This document shows, in pieces, positions 1 to 8,946 of a stretch of 64,000 bases of DNA. The translations under genes were made by a program, and so were the position numbers. The stretch comes from Bacillus_CJ salitolerans (lineage in GTDB: Bacteria > Bacillota > Bacilli > Bacillales > SA4): NCBI RefSeq assembly GCF_042680805.1, contig NZ_JBHUEM010000021.1, positions 41,513 to 105,512 on the forward strand. Direction: 5' to 3'. Within the stretch, counting starts at the first letter, position 1. The number at the start of each line of letters is the position of its first letter. Under the pieces are notes generated by a model that saw only the letters and a list, made by a program, of their open reading frames with translations, had not been told where the DNA came from and did no database searches.

Positions 1-161
1 TCGTCTTAAGTTAAGTCTAATTATTAGTGAGACAGCTTATAATGTTGGGAAAAAGAGAATCTACTAAATTTGGTACATAAAGGGTCAATAATCAATAAGG
101 AATGTTTATGGAAGTGGTGCGCCAACTACATATAATCACAAACAAAGCTCAAAAGTAATAA

Positions 162-376
162 TGTACAGCTGAAAGGTATGGAGAAGGCATGTCCTTCATA
201 CCTGATCCTGAATATATATTGACAGACTTATTCAAAATGATAATAAAGGGTACGGATGCTAGATACAGAAGGAAATGTAATGTTCAATGTCGTAAATGGC
301 AACTGGGGACAGGACTTAACTGAGACCGAGAAAAAATATCCGCCGCAAGGAATATGAGAAATTAATGAACAAATAG
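162..376 (+). pseudogene. Decayed 3' part of an unidentified gene
   Basis: Three consecutive reading-frame fragments continue one another on the plus strand: one containing PDPEYILTDLFKMIIKGTD, then, after a frameshift near 255, LDTEGNVMFNVVNGNWGQDL followed by TETEKKYPPQ, then, after a second frameshift near 350, EYEKLMNK and a TAG stop at 374-376. A hairpin terminator follows 10 bases later. The amino-acid sense of each piece and the terminator just after the stop suggest the end of a once-functional gene. I do not recognise the family. Bases 1-161 show no convincing coding sequence. Confidence 0.45.
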
Positions 377-386
377 TCTTGATTGT

Positions 387-421
387 AGCTCTACTTAATT
401 ATAAGTAGGGCTCATTTTTAT
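387..421 (+). terminator. Rho-independent terminator
   Basis: An 11-base stem AGCTCTACTTA / TAAGTAGGGCT with a 4-base loop (one G-T pair) is followed by CATTTTTATTT. It lies just after the decayed gene and before the promoter of the recombinase gene. Confidence 0.7.
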
Positions 422-484
422 TTAAGAATCATATACTAATATAAAAAGTAGGAGACGACACTTTTCTACATCAGAATTTTTGAT

Positions 485-527
485 TAATGTTACAAAACTC
501 TGATAAAATAAATGATAAGTAACATTA
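485..527 (+). promoter_or_regulatory. Inverted repeat over the recombinase promoter, possible operator
   Basis: A perfect 9-base inverted repeat, TAATGTTAC (485-493) and GTAACATTA (519-527), flanks 25 AT-rich bases. A TTGATT element starts at 479 and GATAAA/TAAAAT lies at 502-509, so the repeat brackets the likely -10 region. The Shine-Dalgarno GGAGG starts near 529. The arrangement is that of an operator for a dimeric repressor, but the regulator is unknown. Confidence 0.4.
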
Positions 528-539
528 CGGAGGAATAAG

Positions 540-1091
540 ATGGAATATGTAGACCCTATTAAGGATATAAAAAAAATAAATGAGATAAAGAAGCTACTCC
601 AAGCGCAATCTCAAAGAGATTATCTATTATTTGTTCTCGGAATAAATACAGGATTACGTATCACTGACTTATTAAAAATTAAAATAGAAGATATATGGGA
701 CGGTAAACATATTCAAGACTTCTACTACTCCGAAGAAAATGATTGCGATTACTTCTTAAATAGTAAAGTGAAAGTAGCAATAAAAGACTACTTATCACAA
801 TATCCACTCTCGAAGGAGAGCTTCCTCTTTAAGTCTAAAAAAAATAATCAGCCCATAACTCGGCAACAAGCATATAGAATTATTAATAATGCTGCTAGTC
901 AAGTGGGAGTTACGGGGAGAATTGGACTACATACTCTACGAAAAACGTTCGGTTATCATGCGTATCGAAAAGGAATTTCGATATCTCTCCTTCAAAAAAT
1001 CTTCAATCATTCCTCATCTTCTGAAACATTAAAGTATTTAGGAATCAATAAAAATGAAAAATTATCCATAAAAGTTGATGTGAATTTATAA
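540..1091 (+). CDS. Short tyrosine recombinase (phage integrase family)
   Basis: A 183-residue protein that is almost only the catalytic domain of tyrosine recombinases. Visible active-site residues are Arg40 (NTGLRITDLL), His131-x-x-Arg134 (HTLRKTFGYH), His157 (FNHSSS) and the nucleophile Tyr166 (LKYLGI). Enzymes of this family cut and rejoin DNA through a 3'-phosphotyrosine link. The usual N-terminal core-binding (SAM-like) domain is missing; the protein is about half the length of phage or XerC/D integrases, and the short stand-alone form is common in Bacillus. The start ATG follows GGAGGAATAAG. No att sites or other phage genes are visible, so it could be a relic or a stand-alone regulatory recombinase. 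Confidence 0.85.
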   Translation: MEYVDPIKDIKKINEIKKLLQAQSQRDYLLFVLGINTGLRITDLLKIKIEDIWDGKHIQDFYYSEENDCDYFLNSKVKVAIKDYLSQYPLSKESFLFKSKKNNQPITRQQAYRIINNAASQVGVTGRIGLHTLRKTFGYHAYRKGISISLLQKIFNHSSSSETLKYLGINKNEKLSIKVDVNL

Positions 1092-1188
1092 TGAATAGAT
1101 TCGAAAAGAAAAGCATTGAAGTATGAAGCAAGATGACATGATAGTAAGTGACTTAATATATAAAATAAGTTTTTAAGGGGAGATAGTT

Positions 1189-2088
1189 ATGAGTGAAGCC
1201 ACAATGAATCAACAGCTCCAAAAAGAGCTACAACACTCGAAATTAAGTAAAGGGAAAATAATCAAGCGGACGTTTTTTATTCTGCTAGGTGCCATCCTAA
1301 TGGCACTTGGGATTGAAGTCTTTCTAGTACCCAACAATATCATGGATGGTGGAATTGTTGGGATTTCCATTATTTTATACAATCTGACAGGAATAAAGCT
1401 TGGTGTATTTATCTTCTTATTAAATATTCCGTTCTTCTTTTTAGGTTATAAACAAATTGGAAAGACATTTGCCATTTCAACGGTATTTGGGATCGCGGTG
1501 CTATCAGTAGCCACAATTTATCTACACCATGTGGCAGCCTTTACACATGACATGCTTCTTGCGACAGTATTTGGTGGAATTGTATTAGGAGCAGGAGTGG
1601 GCTTGGTAATTAGATATGGTGGTGCCTTAGATGGTAGTGAGATCCTTGCTATCCTGTTAAATAAACAGCTCCCTTTTTCTGTTGGTGAATTTATCATGTT
1701 CTTTAATGTGTTTATTTTTGCATGGGGAGGCTTTGTACTTGGTTGGGACCGCGCCATGTACTCTGTCCTTGCTTATATGATTGCTTTTAAAACAATTGAT
1801 ATTGTGATTGATGGACTTGATGAGTCAAAGTCAGCATGGATTATTAGTGAGAAGCATCAAGAAATCGGCGAAGCTATTTTAGCCCGTTTGGGTCGTGGTG
1901 TCACGTACTTAAAAGGAGAGGGTGGCTACACAGGAGAGGATAAAAAGGTTGTTTTTTGTATTGTCACAAGACTTGAGGAAGCGAAGCTAAAATCTATCGT
2001 TGAAGAGCTTGATCCTGCCGCCTTTTTAGCGGTTGCGGATATCAATGAGGTTCGTGGTGGAAGATTTAAGAAGAAAGATATTCACTAA
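1189..2088 (+). CDS. YitT family membrane protein (DUF161 + DUF2179)
   Basis: A 299-residue protein. After a charged N-terminus (about 1-25) come five or six hydrophobic segments between about 27 and 200, with the glycine-rich loops typical of the YitT family (NNIMDGGIVGIS, GGALDGSEILA). The C-terminal 80 residues form the soluble DUF2179 domain (GRGVTYLKGEGGYTGEDKK). Bacillus genomes carry several paralogues; the molecular function is not established. The start ATG follows AAGGGGAGA. It stands alone, with a regulatory-looking intergenic stretch before the next gene. Confidence 0.9.
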   Translation: MSEATMNQQLQKELQHSKLSKGKIIKRTFFILLGAILMALGIEVFLVPNNIMDGGIVGISIILYNLTGIKLGVFIFLLNIPFFFLGYKQIGKTFAISTVFGIAVLSVATIYLHHVAAFTHDMLLATVFGGIVLGAGVGLVIRYGGALDGSEILAILLNKQLPFSVGEFIMFFNVFIFAWGGFVLGWDRAMYSVLAYMIAFKTIDIVIDGLDESKSAWIISEKHQEIGEAILARLGRGVTYLKGEGGYTGEDKKVVFCIVTRLEEAKLKSIVEELDPAAFLAVADINEVRGGRFKKKDIH

Positions 2089-2189
2089 ACTAAAATAGGA
2101 ATTGACCAATTAACAAATATATCCTTATAATAAAATTAATTACGTAAAGGAGGACGTCTGTAGAAATGATAAACTAATCCCTAATTTTT

Positions 2190-2389
2190 GGAGTTTAATA
2201 ATAACCAAAAACACTCTGTGATGGGTGATCGGGATAGCTATGTCTTTTTACAGATTACGAAAATTGATTAAACTCCTCTACAAAGGTTTATTTATGTATA
2301 CTTTTATTTGAGGTATGTCTAATTACGTATACTGTCATTATATTCCCTTGTTCACTTATCGCAGAGACTATCTGCGATTTTTTTATTTT
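2190..2389 (+). promoter_or_regulatory. Structured leader ending in a terminator, upstream of the kinase-like gene
   Basis: In the 314 bases between the YitT gene and the next gene, a perfect 10-base pair of arms GGAGTTTAAT (2190-2199) and ATTAAACTCC (2267-2276) encloses 67 bases. Further on, the hairpin ATCGCAGA-gacta-TCTGCGAT (2358-2378) runs into a T-rich tract ending at 2389, and the Shine-Dalgarno GGAGGAG starts at 2390. A terminator directly against the ribosome site fits an attenuator for the following gene; it may instead only end the yitT transcript. I do not recognise a known riboswitch class. Confidence 0.4.
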
Positions 2390-2402
2390 GGAGGAGAGTT
2401 AT

Positions 2403-3737
2403 ATGACGAGTAAAACAACAGTAATTATTTGGGCGGATACAGAAGTGAAACATGTATTAATGGTACAGGTTGAAAAAGGCTGGTCACTCCCAGAAGTGTC
2501 AGAAGGGCCTCATAACAGTACAAATTTACAAGCGTTACAAAAGGCTATTAAAGACCAGCTTGGCTATAAAGTGGCTTTAGGACGGCAGTTATTGAAAAAT
2601 AGAGATGAACACCGAGGGTTAACAGCGTATGTGTATGAGGCACAGCTTCTTCAGGAAGATATTCAGCATGCAAGGTGGTTTAAGAAAGAGGACTTCACTG
2701 GTACGATTACGGATGATAAATATGTAAAAGTGTTAAATGCTTGGTTTGATGAAACAGAAATTCCCAATCTTCGTGCTCCATGGTTTCAAGGTCATTTCTA
2801 TCAAAAAGCCGAAGCGTGGATAGATTCAGAAGTACGACAAGCGGGTCTCTCTATTTCAGGGGATATTCAGCAAATAAAAGCAACTGATTACTCATTAGTT
2901 ATGCTAGTTCCAACGATAGGTGGAAATTTATATTTTAAAGCAACTGGAACAGCTGCTCGTTATGAGGCGTCTATAAGTCAGTATTTAGATAAAAAGTATC
3001 CAGGTAAATCAACGGCTATTTTAGCTGTAAATGAACGGACAGGTTGGTTCTTAATGAACGATATGGGCGGCTCTCCTTTACGAATTGTAAAAGATAAAGA
3101 GATTTGGCAGCAAGCCATTTTAGAATACGCTAAGTTTCAAATAGATGAGATTAAGAGCTCCCATAAGTTGATACAAATAGGCGTACCTGACAGAAGAATT
3201 TCGAAATTAAAAGATGATATTAACATGCATTTAGAAGGAATGTGTGATACAGGGCTATCCCCTGAACAAAAGGAAAAGGTGATGAAACTACAACCTGAAC
3301 TACTTGAGATGTGTGATGAACTGGAAGCACTTTTACCTATTTATACACTTGATCACGGAGATTTACATTCTGCAAACATTCAGCTCGTAAATGAAAGCTA
3401 TGTATTCCTCGACTGGGGAGATGCAGTCGTTACTCATCCGTTTTTTAGCACGAGAGTGTTCTGGAATTCAATTTTTGAGTTAGTTGAGACAGAATCTGAA
3501 TGGATTGCAATGATTGATGAGTTTAGACCTATATACTTGGAACCTTGGACAGAGTTTGCCCCGATGGAAAAGCTTGAGAAAGCACTAAGAATGTCTGATC
3601 AATTAGGATGCATTCATCGAGCATTAAGCTGGTATTTACATTTGACTCCGACTGTAGAGGACAAGTCGGACTATAATAAACCATCTCAGTGGTTGCAAGC
3701 TCTATTAGAAGAGAGAGAGTTTGCTTCTGCGAAATAG
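2403..3737 (+). CDS. Nudix-like domain fused to an APH-type phosphotransferase
   Basis: A 444-residue protein. Residues 1-115 resemble a Nudix fold with a degraded Nudix box (GWSLPEVSEG, then ALQKAIKDQLGYKV), so hydrolase activity there is doubtful. Residues about 150-430 carry the aminoglycoside phosphotransferase/choline kinase signature: the catalytic loop LDHGDLHSAN near 316-325 and the metal-binding FLDWGD near 336-340. This predicts ATP-dependent phosphorylation of a small molecule; the substrate cannot be told. I chose ATG 2403, which sits 6 bases after GGAGGAG, over a TTG five codons earlier that lies before the ribosome site. The GNAT gene 18 bases downstream is probably co-transcribed. 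The order fits a resistance or modification pair, but that is inference. Confidence 0.75.
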   Translation: MTSKTTVIIWADTEVKHVLMVQVEKGWSLPEVSEGPHNSTNLQALQKAIKDQLGYKVALGRQLLKNRDEHRGLTAYVYEAQLLQEDIQHARWFKKEDFTGTITDDKYVKVLNAWFDETEIPNLRAPWFQGHFYQKAEAWIDSEVRQAGLSISGDIQQIKATDYSLVMLVPTIGGNLYFKATGTAARYEASISQYLDKKYPGKSTAILAVNERTGWFLMNDMGGSPLRIVKDKEIWQQAILEYAKFQIDEIKSSHKLIQIGVPDRRISKLKDDINMHLEGMCDTGLSPEQKEKVMKLQPELLEMCDELEALLPIYTLDHGDLHSANIQLVNESYVFLDWGDAVVTHPFFSTRVFWNSIFELVETESEWIAMIDEFRPIYLEPWTEFAPMEKLEKALRMSDQLGCIHRALSWYLHLTPTVEDKSDYNKPSQWLQALLEEREFASAK

Positions 3738-3755
3738 GAGAAATGGGGAGAGAAG

Positions 3756-4670
3756 ATGGAATTTTTTATTAAAGAAACAATAACAGATCAGGATTATATA
3801 GACTGTGCATTCGTAACGAATCAATTATCGCCGAAGGAGCCGATTAGCCCAGATGTACTGAAGGAAAGTAAAGCACACGATCCGAACTTTTCTCTATGGG
3901 TAGCGAGATTCAATCACGAGGTTGTAGGGAGTGCTGTTTGTGCTCCTTCTTCATCACCTGGGCAAGCATTTGCCATGCTGCGAGTCCTACCAAACTGGAG
4001 AGGAAAAGGAATAGGAGAACTACTTTATGAACAAGTCTCGAAACACGCTAGGTCTCTTAGTCTTTTTAGCTTACAAGGAAGGGTTAGAGAGAGTGAAGAT
4101 CATACGATAGATTTTCTTACAAAAAGAGGCTTTAAAGAAGTAACAAGGGAAAGTAAGGTGATACTAAATCTACTTGCGGTAGAAGAAAAAATCCCCCTTC
4201 AAAAGGAGGGGATTGAAGTTGTAAGCTTGAATGGGAGAGAGGATTTATGGCAAGGAGCGTATGAAGTAGCTTTAGAATCCATACCAGATATCCCGATGCC
4301 TGAACCCCTCACTGTTCCTCCCTTTGACAAATGGGTAGAAACTCAGATCACATCGGGTGAAGTCCTATTAGAAGGTTCATTTGTGGCTAAAGTGGATGGA
4401 ATGGTTATTGGGTACGCTGGTCTTTCGAAAATGACAGCGAGTCATGCGGAAAATCTGCTGACAGGAGTCAAGCGAAAGTGGCGCGGTCAAGGGATTGCCA
4501 AACTAATGAAAGAAACACAAATTCAGTGGGCAATGAAAAAAGGATTTACTAAAATGATTACCTTTATGGACCATTCCAATCAACCGATATTAAAATTAAA
4601 TGAGCATCTTGGATACGAAGCAGAACCCTCTTCCATTGTTGTGAGAGGTCCCTTATCATCCAGTCTATAG
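3756..4670 (+). CDS. GNAT N-acetyltransferase with two GNAT domains
   Basis: A 304-residue protein with two tandem acetyl-CoA binding folds. The first (about 1-150) shows the motif A loop in VLPNWRGKGIGELL; the second (about 155-300) has GVKRKWRGQGIAKLM followed by a typical GNAT strand-helix end (FMDHSNQPILKLNEHLGY). These enzymes move acetyl from acetyl-CoA to an amine; the acceptor is unknown. The start ATG follows GGGGAGAG and lies 18 bases after the phosphotransferase-like gene, suggesting one operon of two small-molecule modifying enzymes. It ends at a hairpin shared with the convergent gene. Confidence 0.85.
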   Translation: MEFFIKETITDQDYIDCAFVTNQLSPKEPISPDVLKESKAHDPNFSLWVARFNHEVVGSAVCAPSSSPGQAFAMLRVLPNWRGKGIGELLYEQVSKHARSLSLFSLQGRVRESEDHTIDFLTKRGFKEVTRESKVILNLLAVEEKIPLQKEGIEVVSLNGREDLWQGAYEVALESIPDIPMPEPLTVPPFDKWVETQITSGEVLLEGSFVAKVDGMVIGYAGLSKMTASHAENLLTGVKRKWRGQGIAKLMKETQIQWAMKKGFTKMITFMDHSNQPILKLNEHLGYEAEPSSIVVRGPLSSSL

Positions 4671-4689
4671 GGTTATGTAAGCAGTTAAA

Positions 4690-4995
4690 CTAGCCTCGGT
4701 GAGAATTTTCATCGGGGCTACGTTTAACTATTTCTCTAAACGTATTGATAAATAAGGAAGGATTTTGTTCGACCTCAAATGAATACACACCTCTATGAGT
4801 ATGCAAATACAAAAGACCAAGATTATGAGTAAAGGATCGGAAGGATATGTCATGAACATCCTGTAAGGCAAACTCCTCAATATTAGTTTTTATTTTGTCT
4901 CTATATAGCTCAAGGACCATTTCTTCTCTTTTGATTACTTGTTTGTTTAACTGTATAGATCTGGTTGTTTTAATATAAGGCTGGGTCAGAATCAT
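4690..4995 (-). CDS. Small hypothetical protein
   Basis: A 101-residue soluble protein with no signal peptide or membrane segment. The alternating hydrophobic pattern (IKREEMVLELYRDKIKT, HDISFRSF, GLLYLHTHRGVYSFEVE) and the final amphipathic helix fit a PH-like beta-barrel fold. The ATG has a good Shine-Dalgarno (AAGGAGACGCAG), which supports it as a real gene. It converges with the GNAT gene, and its 3' end overlaps a hairpin (about 4690-4720) that could end transcription in both directions. Function unknown. Confidence 0.6.
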   Translation of the reverse strand: MILTQPYIKTTRSIQLNKQVIKREEMVLELYRDKIKTNIEEFALQDVHDISFRSFTHNLGLLYLHTHRGVYSFEVEQNPSLFINTFREIVKRSPDENSHRG

Positions 4996-5103
4996 CTGCG
5001 TCTCCTTCCATGGTAGTTTTTTCTATTGTATCTATTTTTACAATTCATATCCAATCTGAAAAGGGAAAGAGTAGTAATAGTAACCTTTTCAGGGGGAAAA
5101 TAA

Positions 5104-5955
5104 ATGGAAACGAATTTATACCTCAAGCAAGTTTATTGTCGAAATGAGTATGACGTGATGAAACGGGTGGTCGTATGTAAACCTACGTTCTTATCACTTG
5201 GAAATCCACTGAGGGTAGTAAACAGAGGTTCAATCGAAACAACAATTGATCTAGACAAAGCAATGAGTCAACACGGTTTATTTATAAAAAAGCTTCAAGA
5301 ATACGAAATTGAGGTTAACTATCTCGAGCCAAAAGCACCATATACAGAAGGTGTATTCACCCGTGATGTAGGTTTTGTATTAGGTGAGGAAATGTTCATC
5401 TCAAAGATGGCGCATCCACCAAGAGTAGGAGAGGAACAGGTTTTAATCGATTGGTTAAATCATGAAGGAATCCCTCATCAAGATTTAACAAAGGACCATA
5501 TTGAAGGTGGTGATGTTCTCGTTGACGGAAGGTATATTTTTGTTGGTGTTAGTAATCGAACTAATTTAGTATCGGTACAGCATCTTCAAGCATTACTTCT
5601 AAATTTTGAGGTGAAGGCTCTTCCTTTTAGTGATAAGTTTTTACATCTTGATTGTATATTTAATATTGTTTCTCCGACCGAGGCATTGTTGTACCCAGGA
5701 GAACTTTCAAAGGAAGATGAGGCATTTATTACTTCTAAATATGAAATTATTGAACTGTCAAAGAGGGAACAAGCCACTCTCGGAACGAATATTTTATCTA
5801 TAGGTCATAAAAGGATCATTAGTGAACCGATGAATGAAGAGGTAAACAGAAAACTCCGAAACCGTGGTTTTGAAGTCATTGAGGTCCCGTTTTCTGAGTT
5901 AATTAAAGCAGGTGGATCCTTTCGGTGTTGTAGTTTGCCATTAATTAGAAAATGA
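5104..5955 (+). CDS. Dimethylarginine dimethylaminohydrolase-like amidinohydrolase
   Basis: A 283-residue protein of the pentein fold family (DDAH/arginine deiminase/amidinotransferase). Seen are FTRDVGFVLGEEMFI (residues about 85-100), the substrate-binding EGGDVLV (134-140), the catalytic histidine in HLDCIFNIV (His181) and the nucleophilic cysteine near the C-terminus in SFRCCSLPL (Cys275 or Cys276). Family members hydrolyse guanidino groups, for example methylarginine to citrulline plus amine. The length agrees with bacterial DDAH proteins. The start ATG follows AGGGGGAAAATAA. It is monocistronic as far as I can see; the true substrate may be another guanidino compound. Confidence 0.8.
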   Translation: METNLYLKQVYCRNEYDVMKRVVVCKPTFLSLGNPLRVVNRGSIETTIDLDKAMSQHGLFIKKLQEYEIEVNYLEPKAPYTEGVFTRDVGFVLGEEMFISKMAHPPRVGEEQVLIDWLNHEGIPHQDLTKDHIEGGDVLVDGRYIFVGVSNRTNLVSVQHLQALLLNFEVKALPFSDKFLHLDCIFNIVSPTEALLYPGELSKEDEAFITSKYEIIELSKREQATLGTNILSIGHKRIISEPMNEEVNRKLRNRGFEVIEVPFSELIKAGGSFRCCSLPLIRK

Positions 5956-6073
5956 GGGGATATAATATATTATATTCATCTACAAATGGACTAATTCAAT
6001 ATTGTGACCCCTTCCTATTAGTGGTAAATTATTTTACAGAAAGCTAAAATTTGAAGTTTAGGAGAACCTATAC

Positions 6074-8302
6074 ATGCTATTTAGAAAAATTAACCATAGA
6101 AAGAAGTGGATGTTGCTAATTAGTGGTATTGTGATGTTTCTGGTCGTCAATGAAGTGCAACAGTTTTTCTTCTCTTCTAGTAATTTATCTTATAAGTTGA
6201 CTCATTTATTATTTAGCTTATTCACCATTATCCTACTATTGGCACTGGTTAAATATACAAATAAAACAACAAAAGAACTAAGTGAGAGTAAGCAAAAACT
6301 ACAAACGATATTTGATACGTTAGATGTAGCAATATGGTCTCATGATATTAAAGAGGATACATTATTAATCACACCAGGGATTCAAAAGCTATACGGACAT
6401 TCAATGGAGGAATTTTATAATGATCATGAGCTATGGAGAAAAGTAATACCACCTGAGGACTTTCAAGTTTTAGCGGAAAGAGGAGAAGCTTTATTAGAAG
6501 GTCAATCTACAACCAGTATTTACCGAATTATTAGACCTGATGGGGAAGTAAGGTGGATACAAGATAGAGGAATTCCGACGTTAGACGAAAAGAAGAACCT
6601 GGTGGACTTCACCAGTGTTCTGTTTGATATAACTGATCGAAAAGAAAGTGATGACCGCTATAAGAGCTTAGTAGAAATGTCACCAGACATTATAACGGTC
6701 GTTCGAAACGAAAAAGTGGAGTACATGAACGAAGCTGGGAGTAGATTGTTTGGTGCGACATCTCCTTCAGATATTATCGGTAGATCGATTTTCGATTTTG
6801 CTTCCCCTCAAATTATTGAAGCTATTAGAAATCAGTTAATGGGTGCATCTGACAATAAATCGAAAAACCAATATGAAGTTCAGGCTGTCCGAATTGATGG
6901 TAAGAAGATGGAGCTGGAGATTTCTGCTAGGAATATAATGTATGGAGGAAGAAAGGCTATCCAAATTGTTGGAAGAGATATTTCAGAGCGGAAAAAGGCA
7001 GAAAAGACCATTCATCAGATGGCCTATTACGATGCCTTAACAGGACTTCCTAACCGAAATATGTTTAGGCTTCATTTAAATGGTCTAATCCGTTCGGAAA
7101 GTAATCAATCATTCGCTATTTTATTTTTAGATCTTGATCGATTTAAAGTGATTAATGATACGAAAGGTCATACAACTGGGGATTTAATTCTTAGAGAAGT
7201 AGCAAAGCGAATAGAGCAAACCCTTCGAAGTGATGGTGTTGTCTTCCGTCAAGGTGGAGATGAGTTTATCATTATTCTAGAGAATATGGATAAACCAAGA
7301 GTGTCAGAAGTTTCGCAACGAATGATCAATAGGTTTACAAAGCCAATTGTCATAGATGAGCAGGATTTCTATGTGACACCAAGTATTGGTATCAGTATGT
7401 ATCCTGATAATGGGACAGATAAAGACACGCTTATCAAGCATGCTGACAGCGCTATGTATGTAGCGAAAGAAAAAGGAAAGAATAACTTTCAGTTTTATCA
7501 TTCGAATTTAGATCATCATTCTGACAGAAAAATGGAGTTGGAAAATGCTTTAAGAAAAGCAATTGAACTTAATCAACTAATGTTATATTACCAGCCTCAA
7601 GTAGATTTACAGGCTAATAGAATGATAGGTTTAGAAGCACTTATCCGCTGGAAACATCCTGAGTTTGGAATGGTGTCACCGGGAGAGTTTATACCGATAG
7701 CTGAAGAAACAGGTCTAATTGTCCCCATTGGTAAATGGGTATTAAAAGAGGTGTGTAATCAGATTAACACATGGCATGATGAAGGGTTGAGCCAAATTCC
7801 TATCGCGATTAATATCTCAGTTAGGCAAATCCAGGATGATCATTTTATAGAAGATGTGATAGAAATTTTAGATTACTATAATATAGATAAAAGATACATA
7901 GAATTTGAACTTACAGAGAGTATTATGCAGGATATTGAAAAGTCCACGCTCATGTTAAAGCAACTAAAACAAATAGGGGTCAAGCTTGCCATTGATGATT
8001 TTGGAACAGGGTATTCTTCCTTAAGTTATTTGAAGCATCTTCCAATTGATAACATAAAAATAGATAAATCATTTATTGATGATATATTAGATGAGTCCAG
8101 TCAAGGATCCATTGTAAAAGCAATCATTGATATGAGCCAAAATTTAAACTTCACGGTCATTGCTGAAGGAATTGAAAAAGAAGAACAAATCGAATTTTTG
8201 CTAAAGAATGGCTGTTTTATTGGACAAGGCTATTACTTCTATAAACCTATGCCTTTAGAAGAGATACAATATATGTTAAAATCACCTACCATTAAATGGT
8301 AG
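6074..8302 (+). CDS. PAS-PAS-GGDEF-EAL cyclic-di-GMP signalling protein
   Basis: A 742-residue membrane protein. Two hydrophobic helices (about 12-32 and 38-60) anchor it; two PAS sensor domains follow (about 78-195 and 198-312), then a diguanylate cyclase domain with an intact GGDEF motif (RQGGDEF near residue 395) and a phosphodiesterase domain with an intact EAL motif (GLEALIRW near 519) and DDFGTGYSS. Both catalytic signatures look complete, so it may make and/or degrade cyclic-di-GMP; in many such hybrids one domain is regulatory. The start ATG follows TTTAGGAGAACC. Its stop codon is embedded in a 12-13 base inverted repeat. Confidence 0.92.
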   Translation: MLFRKINHRKKWMLLISGIVMFLVVNEVQQFFFSSSNLSYKLTHLLFSLFTIILLLALVKYTNKTTKELSESKQKLQTIFDTLDVAIWSHDIKEDTLLITPGIQKLYGHSMEEFYNDHELWRKVIPPEDFQVLAERGEALLEGQSTTSIYRIIRPDGEVRWIQDRGIPTLDEKKNLVDFTSVLFDITDRKESDDRYKSLVEMSPDIITVVRNEKVEYMNEAGSRLFGATSPSDIIGRSIFDFASPQIIEAIRNQLMGASDNKSKNQYEVQAVRIDGKKMELEISARNIMYGGRKAIQIVGRDISERKKAEKTIHQMAYYDALTGLPNRNMFRLHLNGLIRSESNQSFAILFLDLDRFKVINDTKGHTTGDLILREVAKRIEQTLRSDGVVFRQGGDEFIIILENMDKPRVSEVSQRMINRFTKPIVIDEQDFYVTPSIGISMYPDNGTDKDTLIKHADSAMYVAKEKGKNNFQFYHSNLDHHSDRKMELENALRKAIELNQLMLYYQPQVDLQANRMIGLEALIRWKHPEFGMVSPGEFIPIAEETGLIVPIGKWVLKEVCNQINTWHDEGLSQIPIAINISVRQIQDDHFIEDVIEILDYYNIDKRYIEFELTESIMQDIEKSTLMLKQLKQIGVKLAIDDFGTGYSSLSYLKHLPIDNIKIDKSFIDDILDESSQGSIVKAIIDMSQNLNFTVIAEGIEKEEQIEFLLKNGCFIGQGYYFYKPMPLEEIQYMLKSPTIKW

Positions 8303-8348
8303 GTGATGCTATATGTTAAAAAATCCACTAAGGACTAGTGGATTTTTT
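8281..8348. terminator. Double hairpin, bidirectional terminator
   Basis: Two hairpins in tandem: ATCACCTACCATT/AATGGTAGGTGAT around a single base (8281-8307), which contains the stop of the GGDEF-EAL gene, then AAAAAATCCACTA-aggac-TAGTGGATTTTTT (8318-8348). The second has A and T runs on its two sides and can end transcription from both convergent genes. Confidence 0.8.
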
Positions 8349-8939
8349 ATGTTGCTTTACGATTAATTCACTTGTAATAATATAACGCTTTGGAGCGGGA
8401 CCAATAAACTGGAAGGGATAGCAGGTTGTTAATGTGAGCATTCCTTTTGGCTTTGGTGTATTCACCGTGCGATCATTGGCATCTACTATACGTATTTTTT
8501 TAATTTTGTAAAGGAATTCGCCAGCTTCTGTCCTTACAATTAGTTCATCCTGTAGCTTAAGTTGATCTAAGTTTCTAAAGACGGTATCCCTATGACCTGA
8601 TAAGATAGCGTGATTATTTTCACCTGGTAAAGCGCTTCTATATACATGTCCAATACCCTTCTTCAATACATCCTCAGACGTCCCTTGGTAAATTGGCAAG
8701 TGCTTTTTAAGTTTTGGAATGTAGAGGTCTCCGAATTTATCTCCTATAACGGGAATAGTATAATATAGATTAACCTTTTTCTGTTCATATACCTTAACAT
8801 CCTCTTTAGTCTTTATTTCTGAGGGGGAAGAGGATGAAGCGGTATAGCCCACTAAGAAAGTATAAATGTTCGAAATAATCATAACAGCACCGACTGCCAT
8901 GATAAAAAGAGATATCTTGTTCTTCAGCATATTTACCAT
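8328..8939 (-). CDS. Sortase, class D-like
   Basis: A 203-residue transpeptidase anchored by one N-terminal helix (about 8-30). The catalytic triad is visible: His116 in LSGHRDTVF, Cys173 in TLTTCYPF and Arg185 in APKRYIITSEL. Sortases cleave a C-terminal sorting signal and join the protein to the cell wall; class D enzymes (such as B. subtilis YhcS) act in sporulating bacilli. No protein with an obvious sorting signal is encoded in this window. The start ATG follows TATGGAGGTCACAAT, and that ribosome site lies in one arm of a 10-base inverted repeat. It lies downstream of tyrZ on the same strand. Confidence 0.88.
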   Translation of the reverse strand: MVNMLKNKISLFIMAVGAVMIISNIYTFLVGYTASSSSPSEIKTKEDVKVYEQKKVNLYYTIPVIGDKFGDLYIPKLKKHLPIYQGTSEDVLKKGIGHVYRSALPGENNHAILSGHRDTVFRNLDQLKLQDELIVRTEAGEFLYKIKKIRIVDANDRTVNTPKPKGMLTLTTCYPFQFIGPAPKRYIITSELIVKQHKKSTSP

Positions 8940-8946
8940 ATTGTGA

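Noticed and set aside
540..1091. Prophage or ICE boundary at the recombinase
   Set aside because: No capsid, replication or transfer genes and no direct att repeats visible; only a lone recombinase is supported.
2190..2389. Known riboswitch (T-box, purine, SAM, guanidine) before the kinase-like gene
   Set aside because: The conserved cores of these classes, such as GGTGGTACCGCG of T-boxes, are absent.
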